DNA of 64,000 nt from G965233625 sp965233625. GTDB taxonomy: Bacteria > Planctomycetota > Planctomycetia > Pirellulales > Pirellulaceae. This document shows, one piece after another, positions 17,168-27,323 of the stretch (positions are counted from its first letter, which is position 1; the number at the start of each line of letters is the position of its first letter). The DNA lies in contig OZ247499.1 of the NCBI GenBank assembly GCA_965233625.1, forward strand, positions 868,001-932,000, written 5' to 3'. Under the pieces are notes generated by a model. The model was not told where the DNA came from, did not search any database, and worked only from the letters and a program-made list of their open reading frames with translations. The position numbers and the translations under genes were made by a program.

Positions 17168-18505
17168 TTAGTTGCGCATCTGCGCCAACGCTCTGGCGGC
17201 GAAGGGATGGGCTTTGGCGTCGGCGGGCTGTCGCAGGATGCGTTTGAGCGCGGGCGCGGCAGCACTGCCAGCTGCCCCTGGCTTCAAAGCTGCAAACAGT
17301 CGCACCGTGGCAAGGCGGACATCGGCATCGGCGTGATTCAACAGTTGGATCATCGGCTTGACGAGTTGCTGTTTCACCCAGTCCATGTTTTCTAGCTTCC
17401 CTGGCGCCAGGTATATCTCCATCTGCTGCATCGCGGCGATCACCGCGGCCCTGACATCAGAATCATCTGTTGTCAGCAACTTCAAAAGTGGAAAGCCGCC
17501 AACCTCGCCCATCCGCGACAGCTGAAAACCAACCTGCCGCCGCTGCACCGCGTTAAGCCCCGGCTGCGAAAGGACATTTACCAGAGCAGGCGCCACATTG
17601 CTGATGACGCTTCCGGCAGTCTCTTTGAATTCGGACAGCGGCCTGGATGTAGCATGGAACTGACCGGTGCGCACGCGGTCGAAGATTCTGCCCGCTGCCA
17701 TTGCGGCGTCAATGCTTTTCTCGCCTTGTAGTTTTGAAGTCGCTAAGGCCAAAGGCTTAAGTGCCTCCGCGTCGTATTTTCCAATCGCGTCGGCGGCAGC
17801 CCGGCGGGTGTCTGCGTCTGCATGTCCGAGCGCGGCTATTAACGCTGGCAACACAGCCTGCTGCTGCGGGCCGATTTTACCCAGGGCGACCACGGCTTCG
17901 AAGACGGCGGGGCTGGGCGATTTCTGACCTTTGTCCTGTGCAGCCAGGGCGAGTAACGTGTCTATGGCTGCGGGCGATTGATCGATTTCCCACACGGCTT
18001 GTGCCGCAGCGACCCGGATCGTGCCTTGCGGCGCCTTCAGCAGCTCCTTCAATTGCCCGGTGTATTCAGATGATGCATCACCCGCGGCGGCCATCGCGTG
18101 AATGCCATGCAAACGGATGAAGGTGTCGTCGACCTGCTCACCCTTCATCGCGGCGCTAATCGCTGCAAGATGTGGCGCCGCCAGAGGTCCCATGCGGGCA
18201 AGGGAAGCCATCGCGTAGCGGCGGCCCACGACTTCACCATCTTCCAGGCCGGCTGCCAGTGCTGCGGAGATTTCAGCGGTTGGTGGCTGAATCCGTCCGA
18301 GCGCGTAATAAGCCTGCCGCCGCAGATCGCCACTTTCAGCATCGGCCTGTTTGATCCATTCGGCTTCGCCTTTGCCAAGGTAGGCGCCAGCTACATCGTC
18401 TTCGGCCCTTGCGGCGCTGATGAAGCAGAGCACCAGCGTCGTCCCGCAGAGCGTGGCGGCAATCGGGTTGGTCAATCTGGTGAAGTGCAACATTCTGTCA
18501 GTCAT
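17168..18505 (-). CDS. Exported HEAT-repeat protein
   Basis: The 445-residue protein starts at ATG 18505; a longer open frame to 18610 has no signal. Residues about 10-33 form a signal peptide ending AARA-EDD. The rest is a series of about 30-40-residue helical repeats with the HEAT/PBS pattern (alternating alanine, leucine and conserved D-x-D-x-R motifs such as DADADTRRAAADAIG and NHADADVRLATVR). It is likely a periplasmic protein-protein interaction scaffold. The partner cannot be told from the sequence. Confidence 0.85.
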   Translation of the reverse strand: MTDRMLHFTRLTNPIAATLCGTTLVLCFISAARAEDDVAGAYLGKGEAEWIKQADAESGDLRRQAYYALGRIQPPTAEISAALAAGLEDGEVVGRRYAMASLARMGPLAAPHLAAISAAMKGEQVDDTFIRLHGIHAMAAAGDASSEYTGQLKELLKAPQGTIRVAAAQAVWEIDQSPAAIDTLLALAAQDKGQKSPSPAVFEAVVALGKIGPQQQAVLPALIAALGHADADTRRAAADAIGKYDAEALKPLALATSKLQGEKSIDAAMAAGRIFDRVRTGQFHATSRPLSEFKETAGSVISNVAPALVNVLSQPGLNAVQRRQVGFQLSRMGEVGGFPLLKLLTTDDSDVRAAVIAAMQQMEIYLAPGKLENMDWVKQQLVKPMIQLLNHADADVRLATVRLFAALKPGAAGSAAAPALKRILRQPADAKAHPFAARALAQMRN

Positions 18506-18645
18506 ACTTAGTGGTTCGACCGGCGAATTCGAATATTGGGTCGTTTCGGTTTCTGAACAACTTACGCTAGCACCACGTAATACGAAGCAAGCAACTCCGT
18601 CCGCGACCATTCTCGTCCATCTTATGGTGCTGGGCGTCCGGGGGT

Positions 18646-18674
18646 TTGAACGATCGGTTGATTGCTTATATTAC
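18646..18674 (+). promoter_or_regulatory. Candidate sigma-70 promoter of the Gld-type ABC locus
   Basis: TTGAAC at 18646-18651 and TATTAC at 18669-18674 are separated by exactly 17 bases. The start of transcription would fall near 18681, leaving a leader of about 74 bases before the ATG at 18755. Confidence 0.5.
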
Positions 18675-18754
18675 ATCAAAAATTACACAGGCGGTGTCCG
18701 TCCGGCACGCTTATTCCCGGTGGGATAACGGTTTACAGTACCTGGATAAAACGC

Positions 18755-19522
18755 ATGGCAGAAACAACCGGCAAGAGCGACGCACCGCGGCCAGCAATGA
18801 TCGAGGCCATCGGGCTGTCGAAATTTTATGGCATCTTTGCCGCCGCCCGCGAAATCTCTTTTGAAGTGAAACAGGGCGAAGTCGTCGCGTTCCTAGGTCC
18901 GAACGGCGCCGGGAAGAGCACCACCATGAAGATGCTGACGGGTTTTCTATCGCCGTCAGAAGGTTCCGCCCGCATTGCCGGATACAGCGTCGCCGACGAG
19001 CGTCTTGAAGCGGCCCGGCGACTGGGCTACCTGCCAGAGAACGGTCCGCTGTATCCAGACATGACGCCGCAAAGCCTGCTCGAATTCTTTGCCGAAGCCC
19101 GCGGCATGGACGGCGACTATAAAGATGAACGCATCGAAACGGTGATCGAGCGTTGCGATCTTAGCACCGTGCTGCATAAGCCCGTGGGCAAGCTTTCCAA
19201 AGGTTTCCGGCAACGAGTCGGAATGGCGCAGGCGCTGCTCCATGAGCCTGATGTTCTGATACTGGACGAGCCGACGGCGGGTCTGGACCCGAATCAGATT
19301 TTCGAGGTCCGTAACACGCTACGGCAGATCGGTGAGAACAAAACGATCCTGCTCTCGACACACATCCTGCAAGAAGTGAAGGCGATGTGCAGCCGGGTCG
19401 TGATGATTATCGAAGGCCGCAAAGTGTACGACGGCAGTGTTGAAGAATTCGCCGGCGACGCAGCCGACCTGGACGAAGCCTTCCGCCAGCGCAGCGCCGT
19501 GCTGGAAGCTGAAATTAAATGA
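18755..19522 (+). CDS. ABC transporter ATP-binding protein (GldA-like)
   Basis: The 255-residue ATPase starts at ATG 18755 (MAETTGKSD); the frame is open to 18662 but that part is leader sequence. It has Walker A GPNGAGKST, signature-region LSKGFRQRVG and Walker B VLILDEPTAGLDP. The sequence resembles GldA-type ATPases of Gld exporters. The adjacent GldF-GldG fusion gene 72 bases downstream supplies the membrane part, and a DUF4340 gene completes the usual order. This locus is conserved in planctomycetes; its substrate is unknown. Confidence 0.9.
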   Translation: MAETTGKSDAPRPAMIEAIGLSKFYGIFAAAREISFEVKQGEVVAFLGPNGAGKSTTMKMLTGFLSPSEGSARIAGYSVADERLEAARRLGYLPENGPLYPDMTPQSLLEFFAEARGMDGDYKDERIETVIERCDLSTVLHKPVGKLSKGFRQRVGMAQALLHEPDVLILDEPTAGLDPNQIFEVRNTLRQIGENKTILLSTHILQEVKAMCSRVVMIIEGRKVYDGSVEEFAGDAADLDEAFRQRSAVLEAEIK

Positions 19523-19594
19523 CGCCTGCCGCACGGTCGCGACCCGGCGACCGGATCCTACTGGCTTTAAACACAACGATGAATTGTTAGCCTT

Positions 19595-22500
19595 ATGTTA
19601 GACAGCACCTTCGAACTCTTGCAGATGATCGCGCTGGACGCGCTGTTCACCTTTGTGATCCTGCTGGCGTTGATTCCGCTCCGTGCGTTCAACCGGCCTG
19701 CGTTCGCCGTGCTGAAACGCAACTTCATGGGCTACTTCAACGATCCCATCGGCTACGCGTTCCTGTGCTTCTTTGTGCTGCTGACGTCGCTGGCGGCTTT
19801 CATGCCGGACGACTTCTTTAACAACAACCTGGCGAATCTGGATCAGCTCAATAAGTACCTGCCAGCGATTATGCTGCTGTTCGTGCCCGCGATCACGATG
19901 AGCATCTGGTCGGACGAAACCCGGCAGGGCACTGACGAGCTGTTGCTGACGATGCCCGCTACTGACCTGGACATTGTGGTGGGAAAGTACGTCGCAGCAG
20001 CGTTGATTTTCACCACCAGCCTGCTGTTCTCGCAGATTTCGAACTATGTGGTGCTGGTGGCACTGACCCGTGGCGATCTGGATACCGGCCTCGTGTTCAC
20101 AACCTATCTTGGCTACTGGTTCATGGGGCTGGCCATGCTTTCGATTGGCATGGTCGCGTCGTTCCTGACGCGGAACCTGACGATCAGCTTCATCCTGGCA
20201 GCTTTGTTTAATGCTCCTTTGGCCCTGTTGCATTGGGCTGGCTGGTTTGTGACGAACCAGACGGCAGCACGTTCGATTCAGCGGTGGAGTTACCTGGAGC
20301 AGTTCCGCGACTTTGGCCGTGGCGTTGTGAGCGCTTCGTCTATCACCTTCTTTGTGATGATCGTGGTCGTCGGCTTGTACATTAGCATGGTGCTGATTGG
20401 TAGGCGGCACTGGATGGGGCACGAACAGCACGCCCGCGTCTGGAAGCTGCCTTTGTTCCTGCTGGCGACGGTGGTGGCTCCCGCGGCCTGTCTGATTGCG
20501 GCCTTCAATTTCTGGAGTGCCGGCGATACCGTTTCTACGGTGCTTGGCTTTGTGCTGGTGGTTATCGCGTGTGGATCGGTGTTCGGCTTCCTCGCGTACG
20601 ACATGTCGCAGGAGGGCGAGCGGTCTTTCAAGCTGGGGCATTTTACCAGCCGTGCGTTCTGGCTGGTGGCGGTGGCTGTGGGGCTGAATTTCGCCCTGTC
20701 GAACTACGACCTGTTCCGTTACGACACCACCGAAGGGCAGGTCAGCTCGCTTTCGCCCGATACCTATAAATTGCTGCGAGAGCTGGACGCAGAGCACACG
20801 ATTTATGTCGATGCGTACATTAGCAACAACATCCCGAAAGACTACGCATCGGCCCGGTTCGACATGATCTCGATGCTGCAGGAGTTTAAATCCACGGCAG
20901 GTAAGAAGCTGGAAATCCGCATGCACACTGACATCGATCCACGCGGCGACGTGGCGATGCAAGCGGAACAGCGGTTCGGCATTACGCCGGTCAACATCGT
21001 GGTGGACGAAGGCAGCCGGGTATCGAATGCAGAGATCGTGCTGGGCGCTGCGTTCTCGTGCGGCCTGGAACGTGTGGTCGTGCCATTCTTTGATAACGGC
21101 ATCCCCATCGAATACGAACTGGTCCGATCCATCAGCACCGTCGCCAAGGGCGAGCGGCCGACGATCGGTTTTGTGGTGACGGACGCCAAACTGTTTGGCG
21201 ACGATTTCCAGATGACGCCCAGCGGCCCGATTTCGATTCCCAAAGAAGAAATCATCACAGAACTTGAAAAACAGTACGACGTTGAAAAGGTGGATGCCTC
21301 CACGCCAATCGAAACCAAACGGTTCAAAGTGCTGATCGTGGTTCAGCCGTCTTCGCTGCCACAACGCCACCTTGAGAATGTGATGCAGGCCATCCGCGAA
21401 GGTGTGCCCACCGCTATCCTCGAAGATCCAGAACCACGCTCGGTTGCGGCGCCGGGCACCACCGACCCGCGTCCCCGCAACCCGATGATGATGCGTTTCG
21501 GCGGCGGCGCCCCAGAGCCGAAGGGCAAAATCCAGGATCTCTGGAATCTGATCGGCATTGAGAACATCAGCGGCTACGACGAAGACCGTGATCCGCAGCA
21601 AAGCATCGTCTGGCAGCACTACAACCCGTACGCCGGCAAGCTGGGCGTGCGGATGATTACCGATCAGTGGGTGTTTGTCAGTCCCTCGGCGCCGGACGTG
21701 GAGCAGGCGTTTGGTGATGACCCGGTTACGGCCGGTCTGGAAGAAGTGCTGTTCCTGTTCCCCGGCGCCATCCGTCGCAACGGACGGAGCAAACTAGAGG
21801 TCGAACCGTTAGCCAAGACGGGCGTCAACTCGGGCACCATTCTGGTCAACCAGTTCCGCCGCAACCTACGGTCGCCCGATGTTATCGCCAGCTTGCAGGG
21901 GCGCCCCACGGAAGACAGCTATGTGATTGCCGCACGGTTAACAGGCAAATTGCCGCCGGCGCCCAAGTCTCCGATTTTCAAGGACCTGCCCGTTGAAGAA
22001 GACGAAGCCACGCAGGACGTGAACATTATCTACGTCGCGGATGTGGACTTCATTAGCTCGAACTTTGTACGGACCAGAGCGAGACGGAATCAGCGTATTT
22101 CGTTCCGCTTTGATAACGTGACATTCTTTCTGAATATTGTTGACTCGCTTGCGGGCGACGACCGTTTTATCGGCATCCGCAACCGCAAGACGCGGCATAG
22201 CACTCTGAAACTGCTGGAAGAGTACGAGAATCAGACCCACGAGCAGAACTTCGTCGAAGTGGAATTGGCAGAGCAAGCCAAGCAGAAGGCCGTTGCCAAG
22301 ATCGAAGCTGAAAACCTGGCTGCTGAGGAAGAAGCCGCCGCCAAACTGAAAAAGATCGAAGCCCGGCGGGCAAGCGGCGCCGCCATCGATGTGAACGCAT
22401 GGCGACAGGCGCAGCTGCAGGAGATGCTACAAAAACGCCGCGGCGAAAAGATCAAAGAAAACCTCATCCGCGAGGAAGATCGCAAACTAAACGCCACCAT

Positions 22501-22672
22501 TCGCGCGAACCGTGCGAAGACCAACCAGCAGATTAACGGTGTGCGGAACTGGATCAAATTCCTGGCCGTTGCGTTACCGCCGGTGCTGCCATTGGGCATC
22601 GGGATTGTTGTCTTCCTACGCCGTCGCCTGCGAGAACGGGAAGGCATGTCGAAGAAGCGGCTACGCTGGTAA
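19595..22672 (+). CDS. GldF-GldG fusion membrane protein
   Basis: The 1025-residue protein is a fusion of an ABC-2 type permease (GldF-like) and a GldG-type auxiliary domain. Residues about 10-30, 45-75, 85-105 and on to about 370 hold many membrane segments, with IWSDETRQGTDELLLTMPA typical of ABC-2 permeases. Residues about 390-700 form the soluble GldG/ABC_transp_aux region. Residues about 850-960 are a charged coiled coil (EAENLAAEEEAAAKLKKIEAR). A final membrane helix (about 985-1008) precedes RRRLREREG. In Bacteroidetes the pair serves gliding motility and secretion; in planctomycetes the role is not established. Confidence 0.9.
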   Translation: MLDSTFELLQMIALDALFTFVILLALIPLRAFNRPAFAVLKRNFMGYFNDPIGYAFLCFFVLLTSLAAFMPDDFFNNNLANLDQLNKYLPAIMLLFVPAITMSIWSDETRQGTDELLLTMPATDLDIVVGKYVAAALIFTTSLLFSQISNYVVLVALTRGDLDTGLVFTTYLGYWFMGLAMLSIGMVASFLTRNLTISFILAALFNAPLALLHWAGWFVTNQTAARSIQRWSYLEQFRDFGRGVVSASSITFFVMIVVVGLYISMVLIGRRHWMGHEQHARVWKLPLFLLATVVAPAACLIAAFNFWSAGDTVSTVLGFVLVVIACGSVFGFLAYDMSQEGERSFKLGHFTSRAFWLVAVAVGLNFALSNYDLFRYDTTEGQVSSLSPDTYKLLRELDAEHTIYVDAYISNNIPKDYASARFDMISMLQEFKSTAGKKLEIRMHTDIDPRGDVAMQAEQRFGITPVNIVVDEGSRVSNAEIVLGAAFSCGLERVVVPFFDNGIPIEYELVRSISTVAKGERPTIGFVVTDAKLFGDDFQMTPSGPISIPKEEIITELEKQYDVEKVDASTPIETKRFKVLIVVQPSSLPQRHLENVMQAIREGVPTAILEDPEPRSVAAPGTTDPRPRNPMMMRFGGGAPEPKGKIQDLWNLIGIENISGYDEDRDPQQSIVWQHYNPYAGKLGVRMITDQWVFVSPSAPDVEQAFGDDPVTAGLEEVLFLFPGAIRRNGRSKLEVEPLAKTGVNSGTILVNQFRRNLRSPDVIASLQGRPTEDSYVIAARLTGKLPPAPKSPIFKDLPVEEDEATQDVNIIYVADVDFISSNFVRTRARRNQRISFRFDNVTFFLNIVDSLAGDDRFIGIRNRKTRHSTLKLLEEYENQTHEQNFVEVELAEQAKQKAVAKIEAENLAAEEEAAAKLKKIEARRASGAAIDVNAWRQAQLQEMLQKRRGEKIKENLIREEDRKLNATIRANRAKTNQQINGVRNWIKFLAVALPPVLPLGIGIVVFLRRRLREREGMSKKRLRW

Positions 22673-22736
22673 ACGGACGCTGACAAAAGACGCTGCTGAA
22701 TATTATTTGAATCGAAGAGCTGAACGGTAGAAACGC

Positions 22737-24278
22737 ATGCACGATTCTTTTCGCACGATGGCCTACGCGGCCGTCGCACTACTGGTCGCAGTAACGGCGT
22801 ACTTTCTTCAGCCGGCGCCTGCCAAACCGCCCGAACGCGACGCGATGCTGCGCGAGAAACTGTTTCCAGAGTTTGACGATCCACTGATGGCCCGCAGCTT
22901 AGAGATTGTGCGGTACAACGCTGACCTGGGCGAAGTCAATGAATTCAAGGTCGCTGAAGTGGACGGATCGTGGCGCGTGGTTTCTTATTCAAACTATCCA
23001 GCCGATGCGACTGAGAGCATCCGCGATGCGGCGTTGATGTTGATGGATCTGAAAGTGATCGACGTGGTGACCGATCTGCCTAGCGAACACGAATTGTTCG
23101 GCGTACTGGCGCCGGATAAAGAGAAGCTGAAAGGCGGCGAGGCAGGCGTCGGAATTGCCATCAAGGTCGAAGGCGAAGGCGGTAAGGATCTGGTCGATCT
23201 GATTGTTGGCAAGCCTGTGGATAAAGAGGGCGTTGTGCTGGAAAACCAGCGGTTTGTCCGTAAGCCCGGGCAGGACCGCGTGTTTGTCGCGCGGGTGGAT
23301 CTTACGGCGTTATCTTCGCAGCTGTCCGATTGGATCGAAACCGATCTGCTGAAGCTTGAGCAGGAGAACATTGCCAAGATCACCATCAAAGACTACGCCG
23401 TCGCCAACGCAAAAACTCCCGATGGGCGCGTGCAGCCAATTGTCGCGCACCGCAGCGAAATGCAGGTAGCTCACTCAGACAGTAAATGGACCCTCGGTGA
23501 ATTCAAAACATTCAGTGAACTGGGCTGGCAGCCTGCTTCGCTGGGACTGGATGAAGAACTGAATCAGGCCCGGTTGAACAATATGAAGCGATCACTGGGC
23601 AATCTGCGCATTGTGGGCGTAAACCGCAAGCCAAAGTCGCTGGCCGAAACACTCAAGACGGAGAAAGCGGCGATTGGCGGTAAAGAAGCACGCGATGCTT
23701 TGGATAGTGTAGGCTTTCAGGTCGCCATCGATCCGGACCCGGCAGGACCGAAACGCGGCTTGTTTTCCAGCAGCGGTGATCTGGTGGTGGATATGCGGGA
23801 AGGTTATCGCTACACCATCCGCTTTGGCGTGCCGACCAGTGGTCAGGGCGGCGACAGCACGCGGCTGAATCGCTACGTGTTTGTGCACGTCAAACCAACG
23901 CCCGGCTACCTGGACCCGCCACAGCTGGCAGAACTGCCGGAAGTGCCCGAAGTCAAACCGGGCGACGCAGCCTCTCAGGCCAAAGCGGCAGAAGTAGAGG
24001 CAGAGCGTAAAAATATTGAGAAGGCCAATCAGGCATTAAAAGACGCCCACCAGGAGAAGACCACCCGCGTGACGCGCGAGGTTCGCGAGTTAAACGCCCG
24101 GTTCGCCGACTGGTTCTTCATTATTCCAGAGGATGTTTATCAGCAGGTGCATCTCAACCGCGAGTCGCTGGTGCAAGAGACGACGGATGCGGCTGACCGG
24201 GGCTTTAATATTGACGCGTTCCGCAAGCTTGAACGTGAAGGTCTTGCGAAGCCGCCTGCCGGCGCACCACGGCGTTAG
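22737..24278 (+). CDS. DUF4340 family protein
   Basis: The 513-residue protein begins with a short N-terminal membrane segment (about 7-22), then a periplasmic domain with repeats of the DUF4340 type: FEVV-like strands, GSWRVVSYSNYPADATE, and a second copy later (LNNMKRSLGNLRIVGVNRKPKS). A proline-rich and charged linker (about 390-440) leads to a helical C-terminus. DUF4340 genes regularly follow gldFG-like exporter genes, as here (64 bases after the GldF-GldG gene). It is probably a subunit of the same exporter. Confidence 0.8.
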   Translation: MHDSFRTMAYAAVALLVAVTAYFLQPAPAKPPERDAMLREKLFPEFDDPLMARSLEIVRYNADLGEVNEFKVAEVDGSWRVVSYSNYPADATESIRDAALMLMDLKVIDVVTDLPSEHELFGVLAPDKEKLKGGEAGVGIAIKVEGEGGKDLVDLIVGKPVDKEGVVLENQRFVRKPGQDRVFVARVDLTALSSQLSDWIETDLLKLEQENIAKITIKDYAVANAKTPDGRVQPIVAHRSEMQVAHSDSKWTLGEFKTFSELGWQPASLGLDEELNQARLNNMKRSLGNLRIVGVNRKPKSLAETLKTEKAAIGGKEARDALDSVGFQVAIDPDPAGPKRGLFSSSGDLVVDMREGYRYTIRFGVPTSGQGGDSTRLNRYVFVHVKPTPGYLDPPQLAELPEVPEVKPGDAASQAKAAEVEAERKNIEKANQALKDAHQEKTTRVTREVRELNARFADWFFIIPEDVYQQVHLNRESLVQETTDAADRGFNIDAFRKLEREGLAKPPAGAPRR

Positions 24279-24376
24279 AGAGCGTCACAGATGTTTCAAG
24301 TGGTAGCTGCCTGACGCATTTGCCATGGCGGTGGATAAATTGCATCACGTCTGCTATCTGCTGGCAGGCGTGGGCT

Positions 24377-24382
24377 TATAAT
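24377..24382 (+). promoter_or_regulatory. Consensus-like minus-10 box directly before a start codon
   Basis: TATAAT ends seven bases before the ATG at 24390, with no ribosome binding site between. A transcript starting there would be nearly leaderless. No good minus-35 box is seen at 17 bases. Confidence 0.35.
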
Positions 24383-24389
24383 AGCTGAT

Positions 24390-25412
24390 ATGGCAACTAT
24401 CGAAATCAAAGACCTGCGGAAGTCGTACCGCGTTTACCAGAAGCAGGAGGGCTTGTGGGCGTCTGTCCGCGGGCTGTTCAGCCGTGAGTATCGCGAAGTT
24501 GAGGCGGTGCGGGGCATCGATCTGACGGTGGAACAGGGCGAATTCGTTGCGTTTCTGGGGCCGAATGGCGCCGGGAAGACGACCACGCTGAAGCTACTTT
24601 CGGGCGTCATCAATCCCACCAGCGGCACCGCCAGCGTGATGGGGTTCACTCCCTGGAAACGCGAGAATGGATACCGCCGCCGGTTCGCACTGGTGATGGG
24701 GCAGAAGAATCAGCTGTGGTGGGATCTGCCGGCGCAGGAGTCTTTCCGCCTGCATCAGCAGATTTATCAGATTCCGCAGGATGACTTTAAGGCGACGCTT
24801 GACGAACTTACTAGCCTGCTGGATATCGCCAAACTGCTCAAACAGCCCGTGCGCGAGCTTTCACTCGGCGAGCGGATGAAGATGGAACTGACGGCCGCGC
24901 TGCTGCATTCGCCGGAAGTTCTATTCCTGGACGAGCCGACTATCGGTCTGGATGTCATCGCGCAGCATAACATTCAGCAGTTCCTGAAATTCTATCAGGA
25001 GAAGCGGCACATCACGATTCTGCTGACCAGCCACTATATGAAAGACGTCGCCGCCCTTTGTAAACGCGTTGTGATTATTGCCGACGGATTGATTCATTAC
25101 GACGGCTCTTTGTCGGGCATTGTCGACCAGTTCAGCGGCTACAAGATTGTCTCGGTGCAGTTGCCCGAAGGCAGCGGTTTTGATGACCTGGACAAATTCG
25201 GAGAGGTGCTCGAAGTTCAGCCACCGAAGGCGAAACTTCGCATCCAGCGGGGTGAAGTCGCGGGCGCCCTGGCCGCGTTACTCTCGCAGCATGCTGTTGA
25301 AGACGTGGTGGTGGAAGACCCGCCGCTTGAGCAGGTGATTACGGATGTGTTCAACCAGGCGAAGGATGAACAGACCCGCCGCCAGCAGACGGCCGGTGAA
25401 ACCGTTTCGTAA
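24390..25412 (+). CDS. ABC transporter ATP-binding protein (COG4586 type)
   Basis: The 340-residue ATPase has Walker A GPNGAGKTT, signature LSLGERMKME, Walker B VLFLDEPTIGLD and the H-loop LLTSHYMKDV. The C-terminal extension (about 245-335) after the ATPase core is seen in the COG4586 family. It lies directly before two permease genes of the COG4587 and COG3694 type, and the three form a predicted exporter. The ATG has no clear ribosome site, which fits the leaderless reading above. Confidence 0.88.
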   Translation: MATIEIKDLRKSYRVYQKQEGLWASVRGLFSREYREVEAVRGIDLTVEQGEFVAFLGPNGAGKTTTLKLLSGVINPTSGTASVMGFTPWKRENGYRRRFALVMGQKNQLWWDLPAQESFRLHQQIYQIPQDDFKATLDELTSLLDIAKLLKQPVRELSLGERMKMELTAALLHSPEVLFLDEPTIGLDVIAQHNIQQFLKFYQEKRHITILLTSHYMKDVAALCKRVVIIADGLIHYDGSLSGIVDQFSGYKIVSVQLPEGSGFDDLDKFGEVLEVQPPKAKLRIQRGEVAGALAALLSQHAVEDVVVEDPPLEQVITDVFNQAKDEQTRRQQTAGETVS

Positions 25413-25441
25413 CGCCCGCCGGCGCCCTACCTGATGAGACC

Positions 25442-26293
25442 TTGCAAAATGCTGCCACCGCCCCGGAGTCTGCCTTGTACGCCCGCGTTATAACCTGGTG
25501 GGTCATCCTGCGGATCTCCATCGAAGAACGCATGGTGTACCGCGGTGACTTTATGCTGGGAACGCTCATGCGTTTCCTGCCCATCATCACGCAGATTTTT
25601 CTCTGGTACGCCATCTTCGAATCGCTGGGCAACGACAACATCGCGTCGTACACCTCGGACGATGTGATTGCCTACTACCTGCTGACGATGTTGTCGCGTG
25701 CTTTCTCAAGCATGCCGGGTCTGGCGTCGGGCCTTGCGTTGCAGATCCGCGATGGCGAGATCAAGAAGTTTATGATTCAGCCGGTGGATCTGGTCAGTTT
25801 TCTCCTGCTAACGCGTGTCGCCCACAAGTTGACGTACTACGTGATTGCGACGCTTCCGTTCGCACTGGTGTTTTTTCTATGCAGCGGATTCTTTACGCGT
25901 GGCTGGCCTGACCCGGCGCCTTTCGCCGCATTTCTCGCATCTCTTGTGATGGCGTTTCTGCTGGGTTTCTTTATCGAAATTTGCATTGGCCTGATTGGCT
26001 TCTGGTTTCTGGAGGTAAGCTCGCTGCTGTTCATTTACATGCTGATGAGCTTCTTCCTTTCGGGCCATATGTTTCCGCTGGACTTTTTAAGCTGGCCGTT
26101 CGATATCATCGTGGATCTGTTGCCGCTGAAATATCTGGCCTACTTCCCGGCCGCGATCTTTCTGAAGAAGGTTGAAGGCTGGGAGCTGGTGCGGGGTCTG
26201 GCGATTGAAGCCTGCTGGCTGGTTTTCTTCATATTCCTGTCGCGCGTCATGCTGCACTTTGGCGTCAAGCGATATAGCGGATACGGAGGCTAA
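25442..26293 (+). CDS. ABC-2 type permease (COG4587 type)
   Basis: The 283-residue protein has about six hydrophobic segments, and the stretch SRAFSSMPGLASGLALQIRDGEIKKF-like residues (about 88-113) matches ABC-2 permeases of the COG4587 kind. The start is uncertain: TTG 25442 gives the longest frame without a good ribosome site; ATG 25530 (MVYRGDFMLG) is also possible. It ends four bases before the next permease gene, so the two are translationally linked. Confidence 0.82.
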   Translation: MQNAATAPESALYARVITWWVILRISIEERMVYRGDFMLGTLMRFLPIITQIFLWYAIFESLGNDNIASYTSDDVIAYYLLTMLSRAFSSMPGLASGLALQIRDGEIKKFMIQPVDLVSFLLLTRVAHKLTYYVIATLPFALVFFLCSGFFTRGWPDPAPFAAFLASLVMAFLLGFFIEICIGLIGFWFLEVSSLLFIYMLMSFFLSGHMFPLDFLSWPFDIIVDLLPLKYLAYFPAAIFLKKVEGWELVRGLAIEACWLVFFIFLSRVMLHFGVKRYSGYGG

Positions 26294-26296
26294 CCC

Positions 26297-27292
26297 ATGA
26301 GTAACCCTCAGCCTTCTTACCTATCGGTCTTCCTCACGTTCGCGCGGAATTCGCTGATCCGCGACATGACGTTCCGCAGCAATTTCGTGCTGCAATGCAT
26401 CACGTCCGTATCGTGGACTTTGATGAATATCGGCTTCTATCTGATTGTCTTTACCCACGCAGAATTCATCGGTAGAGGCACAGGCTGGGGCCAGTACGAG
26501 TTCTTCGTGTTCCTGGCCACAACCTGGTTTGTCACCAGCCTGGTGCAAGCGTTCTTCATGCCGAACGCTCAGGAATTCAGCGAACTGATCCGCACGGGCA
26601 ATCTCGATTTCGCGCTGTTGAAGCCGATAGACACACAGTTTCTGATTTCCTTCCAGAAGGTCGAATGGTCATCGCTGGCCAACTTCGCCATGGCCGTCGT
26701 GCTGCTGGTCATCAGCCTGATGCAACTGACGGATCCAGAATCTGCAACGAATATCAAGCGGCGCGAAGAAGCAGGCAAGCGGGAAGTAGCCGCGGCAGAG
26801 AAGAGTTCAACGGACAAAGAGAGCGTTGAAGCAGACAACAGCACAGGTTTTCTAACGACCCCCGGCGCCACAATGCGCGAGGGGCCACTGGTGCTGAATC
26901 CAGCGATGCTTCTGCTTTATCCGCTGTACATTCTTTGCGGTGTGGCGATTATGTACAGCCTGATGATTACGCTGGCTTCGACCAGTATCTGGCTGGGCCG
27001 CAACCAGACGCTTTACAACTTCTGGTTCTACATCACCAACTTCTCACGATATCCGATGGAGATTTACAGCCGTGGTTGGGGGGCGCCGTTGTGGGGCTTC
27101 TTCACGTTCATCGTGCCGGTGCTACTGGTCGTTAACATCCCTGCCAGATTGCTCGCACAGCCTTTGACACCACGCGCCTGGTGGGAATGGCCGCTGGCAG
27201 GGTTTGCCATTGTCGCCACCGTCTTCAGCCTTATTGCATCACGCTTCATCTTCCGGTTGGCTTTGGGTAGTTACCGTAGCGCGAGTAGTTAG
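26297..27292 (+). CDS. ABC-2 type permease (COG3694 type)
   Basis: The 331-residue permease has about six membrane segments. Between the third and fourth is a charged insert (about 155-195, rich in E, K and A) that is probably a cytoplasmic loop. The N-terminal part (TFRSNFVLQCITSVSWTLMN) fits the COG3694 family. With the two genes before it, it completes an exporter trio. The substrate is unknown. Confidence 0.85.
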   Translation: MSNPQPSYLSVFLTFARNSLIRDMTFRSNFVLQCITSVSWTLMNIGFYLIVFTHAEFIGRGTGWGQYEFFVFLATTWFVTSLVQAFFMPNAQEFSELIRTGNLDFALLKPIDTQFLISFQKVEWSSLANFAMAVVLLVISLMQLTDPESATNIKRREEAGKREVAAAEKSSTDKESVEADNSTGFLTTPGATMREGPLVLNPAMLLLYPLYILCGVAIMYSLMITLASTSIWLGRNQTLYNFWFYITNFSRYPMEIYSRGWGAPLWGFFTFIVPVLLVVNIPARLLAQPLTPRAWWEWPLAGFAIVATVFSLIASRFIFRLALGSYRSASS

Positions 27293-27323
27293 TAGCACGT
27301 TAGCCGGAAGGGCGGATACCAGA

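Noticed and set aside
19598..21619. 673-codon open frame antisense to the GldF-GldG gene
   Set aside because: Histidine- and glutamine-rich, low-complexity composition typical of the antisense of a GC-biased gene; the plus strand has clear domains.
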